Source of the DNA: Cryptomeria japonica
Lineage: Eukaryota > Streptophyta > Pinopsida > Cupressales > Cupressaceae
DNA: 64,000 nt
Assembly: GCF_030272615.1 (NCBI RefSeq)
Contig: NC_081407.1
Coordinates: 143,658,897 to 143,722,896, forward strand
Direction of reading: 5' to 3'
Shown piece after piece: positions 58,940 to 64,000 of this stretch. The translations under genes and the position numbers were made by a program. The first letter of the stretch is position 1; each line of letters starts with the position of its first letter. A model generated the notes under the pieces. It searched no databases, was not told the DNA's origin, and saw only the letters and a list, made by a program, of their open reading frames with translations.

Positions 58940-59412
58940 TAGCATGAGGTTGGGAGTTGAATGAAACACCAAAATGATGAGGAGAGATTGAGTACAAGTT
59001 AAATAGAAAGAAATTTCTAGTGATCAGGAACTATAGATATCTTCCTCTCAATCAAGAAAATCAATCAATCTTGAAAGCTTTGACTGGGTAGTTCGCCCAT
59101 AATCTAATCAACTTTGGCCCCAAGTCTCCAATCCCAGATCAAATCCACATCATGAGCTCCTCTGTGTGGGCCAAAACAAAGCCCCTTTGGTTAAATCCCC
59201 TCATTCATGGATGCATTTCCAGTGACTACACTGGCAAGCATTGCTTAACTCGTGGTCCTAATTTTTCACTAGATCTTGATACACAACGAGATCAATTTTT
59301 CTTTTATTTTTTTTAATGTGTTGCCCTTTCATAAAACCCTAACGTGAGGTTGGGATTTGAATGAAACACCAAAATGATAAAGAAAGATTGAGTGCAAGTA
59401 AAATAAAAGCAA
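58940..59412. repeat. Direct repeat, about 65 bp, spaced about 400 bp
   Basis: GAGGTTGGGAGTTGAATG, AAACACCAAAATGATGAGG, AGAGATTGAGTACAAGT at 58944 recurs near 59344 with a few changes. The DNA between is unique. Confidence 0.85.
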
Positions 59413-61614
59413 TTTTAAGCTTTTATGACTACAATTCCTCTGTATTCTTTATGATACTTAGTTAAAACTTTGTATCCACTACTCTATTATCTTTAATCGT
59501 GACCTTGAACATTGTGCTTCCTAGTCAGTGCTTGATTATTAGTTGTCATATCATTGTAGGTGCTCATTGCATTTCTGGGTATTGTTCCTTGACCTATGAA
59601 TGGCTCTGTGAATTGCTTGGTGATTGACTTATTATTGTCTCTGGCTTTTAGATGTCATCTTTCTTGATGTCTTGTCACTGTTATTGAGATTTTGTGTATC
59701 ATATTAACAGTGAATAAAGATTCTTTCTATCCTTTAGACTGAGAATACTGGCCTTTTTAATATGGAGGCTCCTCTACTATCTTCATGGTAAATTCACCTA
59801 TGACATGTCATACCCAATATTTGCTATATTTTCTTTAAATGACAGTGATTGTACCATGCAAATAGTACTTTATCTCTATGATTTTGACCTTTAGGCATAT
59901 GATTGCTATGATCTTGTCACAAAAGATTTAGAACCCTCTGTGATTCTCTTAGGCTTTAGACTTTACCCTGTGTTTTGTCTTATGGTCTTTATGACTGATT
60001 TGATCCCAGTTCTAAGACACTAATGTCTTCTCTTTTAAAGTTTGGTCCTTTGTATTCTCATTGTAGACCCCTGATCTATCCTTTGATTGTATTAATTTGC
60101 CAAATATTTTCCAGTACTCATGAATATTCTCTATGTATTTGTCAAAACAGTATCTTGATTGTAAATTTCTGTTAAAGATGGCTTTCCATTTGTATCCTTG
60201 TACTTTCTTAGGGCCCTAACAATTTAAGATAATATGTTGGTTTGTGTAATAGGTTGTATTTTGTTAAGGAATATTTCACGGATTCTCTTAAAGCTACTTA
60301 ATGACTGCAAATCACTGTGTATTCAATGCCCTGCCTTTAGTCCTAAGTGTTCTTTATGGGTTGTTCTTGATGCATTTAGAAAAATCATAAAGATAGACAT
60401 TTTTTTCGAGAGATAACGGAGAGTTCTCTGAAGAAATTTACTTGATTTGTGAATCATTTAAAAACGGAATGTTTGCTTCTCCCAAATATGAATATTTTAT
60501 CAAGTGATTTAGTCCGCCATTTTTAGCTTATTTGTGTATGTGATTATATTCAGACAGATGCCACATTGTACATCTTCTGATTTGAATCTATTTTCAAGCT
60601 TTAATTTTTTACTATTAAATGATTAGTCTAGCTAAACTCAATCCAGCCAAAGGTCTACAAGTATTTAATTTCATTAAAATCCACAATTGTTGCTCAAACG
60701 GTCTTAAAGTGAGCCAAATATTGTCTTTCAATCCAGAAGTACAGTTCTAGTAAGTGGCACAAAAATTTGGACACGCCTCTTATTAGGTTATAGTACAAAA
60801 ACTCGAAGTTCTGGTACTAAAAATAAAAAATGCTTAGAATGCATAAGGTTGAAAATAGTTGTGGTGGCATCTAGTTGTGGTAGCCATGTCACAATTGTAG
60901 TCATGTAATGACAGTTAACAGAACTTGAAGCTCTCATTTCAAAAAAATGAAAAATGGGACACAGTGCCAGAAAAAGGCATGTACAAGTTCTATTTTTCTA
61001 GCCCACCAATCCATCAAGTAATGTATGATAAATTCCTATAGAAGATGGAAAATCCAGGGAACAAAAAATTGCAGTCAGCTTTAGAAAATTAGAACTCAAA
61101 CAATTATTCACACCTTTTGGTAGTTAATAACACATGGAAAACAATTAACAACTAATAATATCCATAAAAAGGTGGATTGGGTTTCCTAATCAATTGGATT
61201 ACCAGTAAGCAATGAAAAGAATATAGTACCTCTGCAAGACTGACAAGTTACATTCCAATCATTTGGAACCAAATAGCAAATGCTGCCAATTAATTTAAAA
61301 ACAAACTCAGAAAGGTTCGGAGTGCTCTATGCACATATATTCGTTCACGACCGAATCATGACATTGTTTTGTACCTTAAAAATAGAATTGATTATGTCGT
61401 TTGGCTTCTTCTAGATAAAAGTTGGCACTTAAAACAAAATTGAATGTGTCATTTGACTAAAAAACTTGGCATTGTTAAATGTACTAGGGTAACATAATAC
61501 TTGCCAACTTTTGGCAACGCTTAAATGAACTCAAAAATGGTGGTGTGAAAAGGGAAAATCCAAGAGCAACTAATGTAAAGTGATTGTTGTAGAAAAATTA
61601 ACTTTTACCTACAT
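59413..61614. other. Noncoding, nothing recognised
   Basis: No conserved protein motif, element boundary or RNA gene seen on either strand. Confidence 0.4.
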
Positions 61615-62080
61615 GGAATAAAGAACAAGTGGGAGTATTCATCTTTTTAGATTTGTAATAGAGAGTGAGTAGTTTAATTTCTATTTAATTTATTTGTTGT
61701 TAGTTTAGCTTATATTTAATACAATCTTAGTAGTGTCCAGTGCCTCTTAGATCCTGTTGTTTCTGTTGGGTAAGTGAATATATCTTTGGTTGGAAATCTT
61801 TGAAGTGAAAAACAATTATTTAATGGTATGTGGGTCCATGGAACACTAACAAAGTATAAAGAAAAAGTGGGATTATTTGTCTTTTTGGATTTGTAATAGA
61901 AAGTGAGTAGTTAATTAGTTATGTTTAATTAATTTGTTATTAATTTAGTTTATGTTTAATACAATCTCAGTAGTGTAAAGTGACTCCTAGATATTGTTGT
62001 TTCTATTGGGTAAGAGAGAATACATTTGGTTGGAAATCTTTGAAGTGAAAAACAATTATTCAATGGTATGTGGGTCCATG
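61615..62080. repeat. Tandem duplication, unit about 240 bp
   Basis: The first copy (about 61615-61840) and second (about 61855-62080) share AGTGGGA.TATT, TTTGTAATAGA.AGTGAGTAG, TTAATACAATCT.AGTAGTG, and TTGGTTGGAAATCTTTGAAG through TGGGTCCATG. They have diverged moderately. Confidence 0.92.
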
Positions 62081-64000
62081 CATGTGAGATCTTGTTAAGT
62101 CTGTGTGCATGTATGTGCAAGTGCATTTCAAGGAGTAGATGTGATTCCTAATTATTTTCCTAAGATGGTATGATTTGTGATGAGGATTACTTAGAACTTT
62201 GAGTTGGTGAGAAGTGCTAACATATTTGTTGGCCATCCTAATGCCCAATTCTACAAGTGTAAAGCGTAGTGGCCTTTGAATGGTTCTAGTCATGCTATTT
62301 TTTTAGTTCCTGACTAGACAATATCAAATTGTATTATGTGTGTGATACAATTAAGGTAAAACATTAAAAACTATTCATATGCATGATATGTAGATAAAGG
62401 TGTTTTGAATAATGCTTGTTTGAAAGTGTTTTATGCATTGATACTTCAATGGATGCATTTTTACATGTGTAGAAAAGAATTTTTGATGCATGAAAGAAAG
62501 TGAATTATTGCATGAAAGAATGTGAATTATTGCAATAGAAAATTTGGGTAAAAGCTTATGTTCCTAAATATTATTTTTTTCTTGGGAACCTCATGGCAAC
62601 TTATGTGATTAATTGCTTCTATCATTTTTTTCAAAGAAACAAGGCCATATACATGATCATTGTGATCAATGTTTGATAAAAAGAAAAATGCACTAGTATT
62701 CTTTACAACTATTGTCCATGCTAATTTGTTGACCCAACTCTTGCATAGTACGCATATTGATATATTGAAAGAAATCATGAATGATAGGAGCTATTCATAA
62801 GTGTGGTCTAACACATCCATAGTGTTGTGTCATATTAAGCCTAAGGATGTCTTGTTAAAATATGTAGCAATTTTTCATGATGTAAGTAAATAAATGTCTC
62901 TTTGTTATGATCAATGTCTGCATGATTTAATGTTAGTTATTCCTTACATAAGTAAAAGGTTATTGTATTGTGGGATTTAGAGAATGAAAACACCTTAACT
63001 TAGCATTTATCTGTGAGTGTGTATTGATGATGTTCAAGTGCATCATAGCCTTTTGATTATCTTGATATTGTTTGCCAATCTATCTTTGAATGTGACTGTT
63101 AGTGACTATGGTGTGACACCTTTGCAATGTTATGAAGATTACTACTCTTTCTTTATTGTTTGGCCTTCTCTGTTTCCACTCTTGGCTATGACTCAGATGG
63201 CTAAGGCAATCCACTATTCTATGACAACTTTGATTATCTTGACTGCCCATTTTGCTTTTGTTATGCTGCTCCGAGAATACTGTGAATTATAGCTTGAGGA
63301 CAGTATTCCTATTACCAAAATTTGAGACTATATTTACGACATGGGTTTCTATCACTGCAACTTTCTAGCATGGAAATTACAACAAAATATTTCATTGTGC
63401 ATTAGCTATGATTGTGCTCTATGACATTCATGAAACATTTCCACTCTTGGATCTTTTCACTATCATTGTATTTACCAAATTTCATGAACTTGACAGTCAT
63501 TAATTTTAGACATATTCTAGGACTTTTATTATATGTTGATTTCTCTTTGCTAGTTGTCTTCTGCCTTTTATTGTCAATGCCCTTGAATGAACCTTAGATG
63601 CTGCTATGAACTCCTTTGACCTTCTAGTGAATGTCATGGAATCAATCATTGCTATATACCCTCTCTTTTGGATCCATTGTTCTTGACTTGTAGGGTCTGC
63701 AACTAAATGACTATCTTATGAACCATTTAATAACCTCCTCAAATGATTGAAATTCCTAAAATGATTGCACGGTTTATAATGTCCCCTACTAGGAGGTTGC
63801 CAATTCATGTAACTTATAATAGTTATGACCTGATTTGATTGATGATTCTCTCACTGGATACTTTTGACTCCTTTCCTTTATATCTCTCAATGTGAGGGAG
63901 AAGTCACACCTCTTCATTATGGATGCCATTTGGAAAGAGACACAACCTTTCACCATTAGCACCCTTTGAAAGAGTGCAACTCTTCATTACTTCTTCCCTT
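62081..64000. other. Noncoding, nothing recognised
   Basis: The longest frame (63017-63292) is hydrophobic and low in complexity without a recognisable domain. No repeat or element edge seen. Confidence 0.4.

Noticed and set aside
58381-59022. Short CACTA element ending at TTTCTAGTG (59014-59022)
   Set aside because: The end is only loosely inverted to the start, and the 3-bp flanks (ATA versus ATC) do not match.
63017-63292. 91-codon hydrophobic frame as a membrane protein gene
   Set aside because: Isolated, T-rich composition, no conserved motif and no neighbouring exon structure.

Overview
The window is nuclear DNA of a land plant with a large, transposon-rich genome. The evidence is tRNA-Met-primed Ty1/copia and Ty3/gypsy elements (chromovirus and Tat-like), a plant mobile domain (PMD) reading frame, CACTA-type DNA transposon sequence, and long AT microsatellites. 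A gymnosperm is my guess from the element style; the sequence does not prove it. I found no intact host gene, rRNA, tRNA or CRISPR. Every coding region I recognise is transposon-derived and most carry stops or frameshifts.

Layout. 1-3665: 3' half of chromovirus copy A (RNase H, integrase, chromodomain, 3' LTR). 3666-7117: an LTR-like block with 35-bp tandem repeats, then the integrase-chromodomain end of a second chromovirus family (C). 7118-9333 (minus): gag-protease remnant of a Tat-like gypsy element. 9334-12670: noncoding, with an LTR fragment and a clean solo LTR (TSD ACTAG). 12676-17137: noncoding 4.46-kb unit G1 (TSD TCACA). 17143-20983: noncoding with two LTR fragments and a 51-bp tandem duplication.

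21000-50650 is best read as one minus-strand Tat-like element. It has a pol region (46.8-50.65 kb), then on the opposite strand a PMD frame (35.4-45.2 kb), then a tandem-repeat region, a polypurine tract (22293-22306) and the start of a 3' LTR. Two elements sit inside it: copia 1 (22845-34187, TSD GATTT), itself split by the noncoding unit G2 (25330-29984, TSD AAAAT), and chromovirus B (36093-43966, TSD GTAAG). Chromovirus B interrupts the PMD frame, which rejoins in phase once B and one TSD copy are removed.

50651-58380: CACTA-like DNA transposon sequence with one clean exon (57664-57933), interrupted by copia 2 (51769-56246, TSD ACAAC), which has lost its RT/RNase H half. 58381-64000: mostly unrecognised noncoding DNA with a second CACTA-like end and two local duplications.

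The value of the window lies in the readable order of insertions, two copies of an unusual noncoding TG..CA-bounded unit of about 4.5 kb, a Tat-like element with an antisense PMD frame, and a pattern of nonsense changes dominated by C-to-T at CAG.
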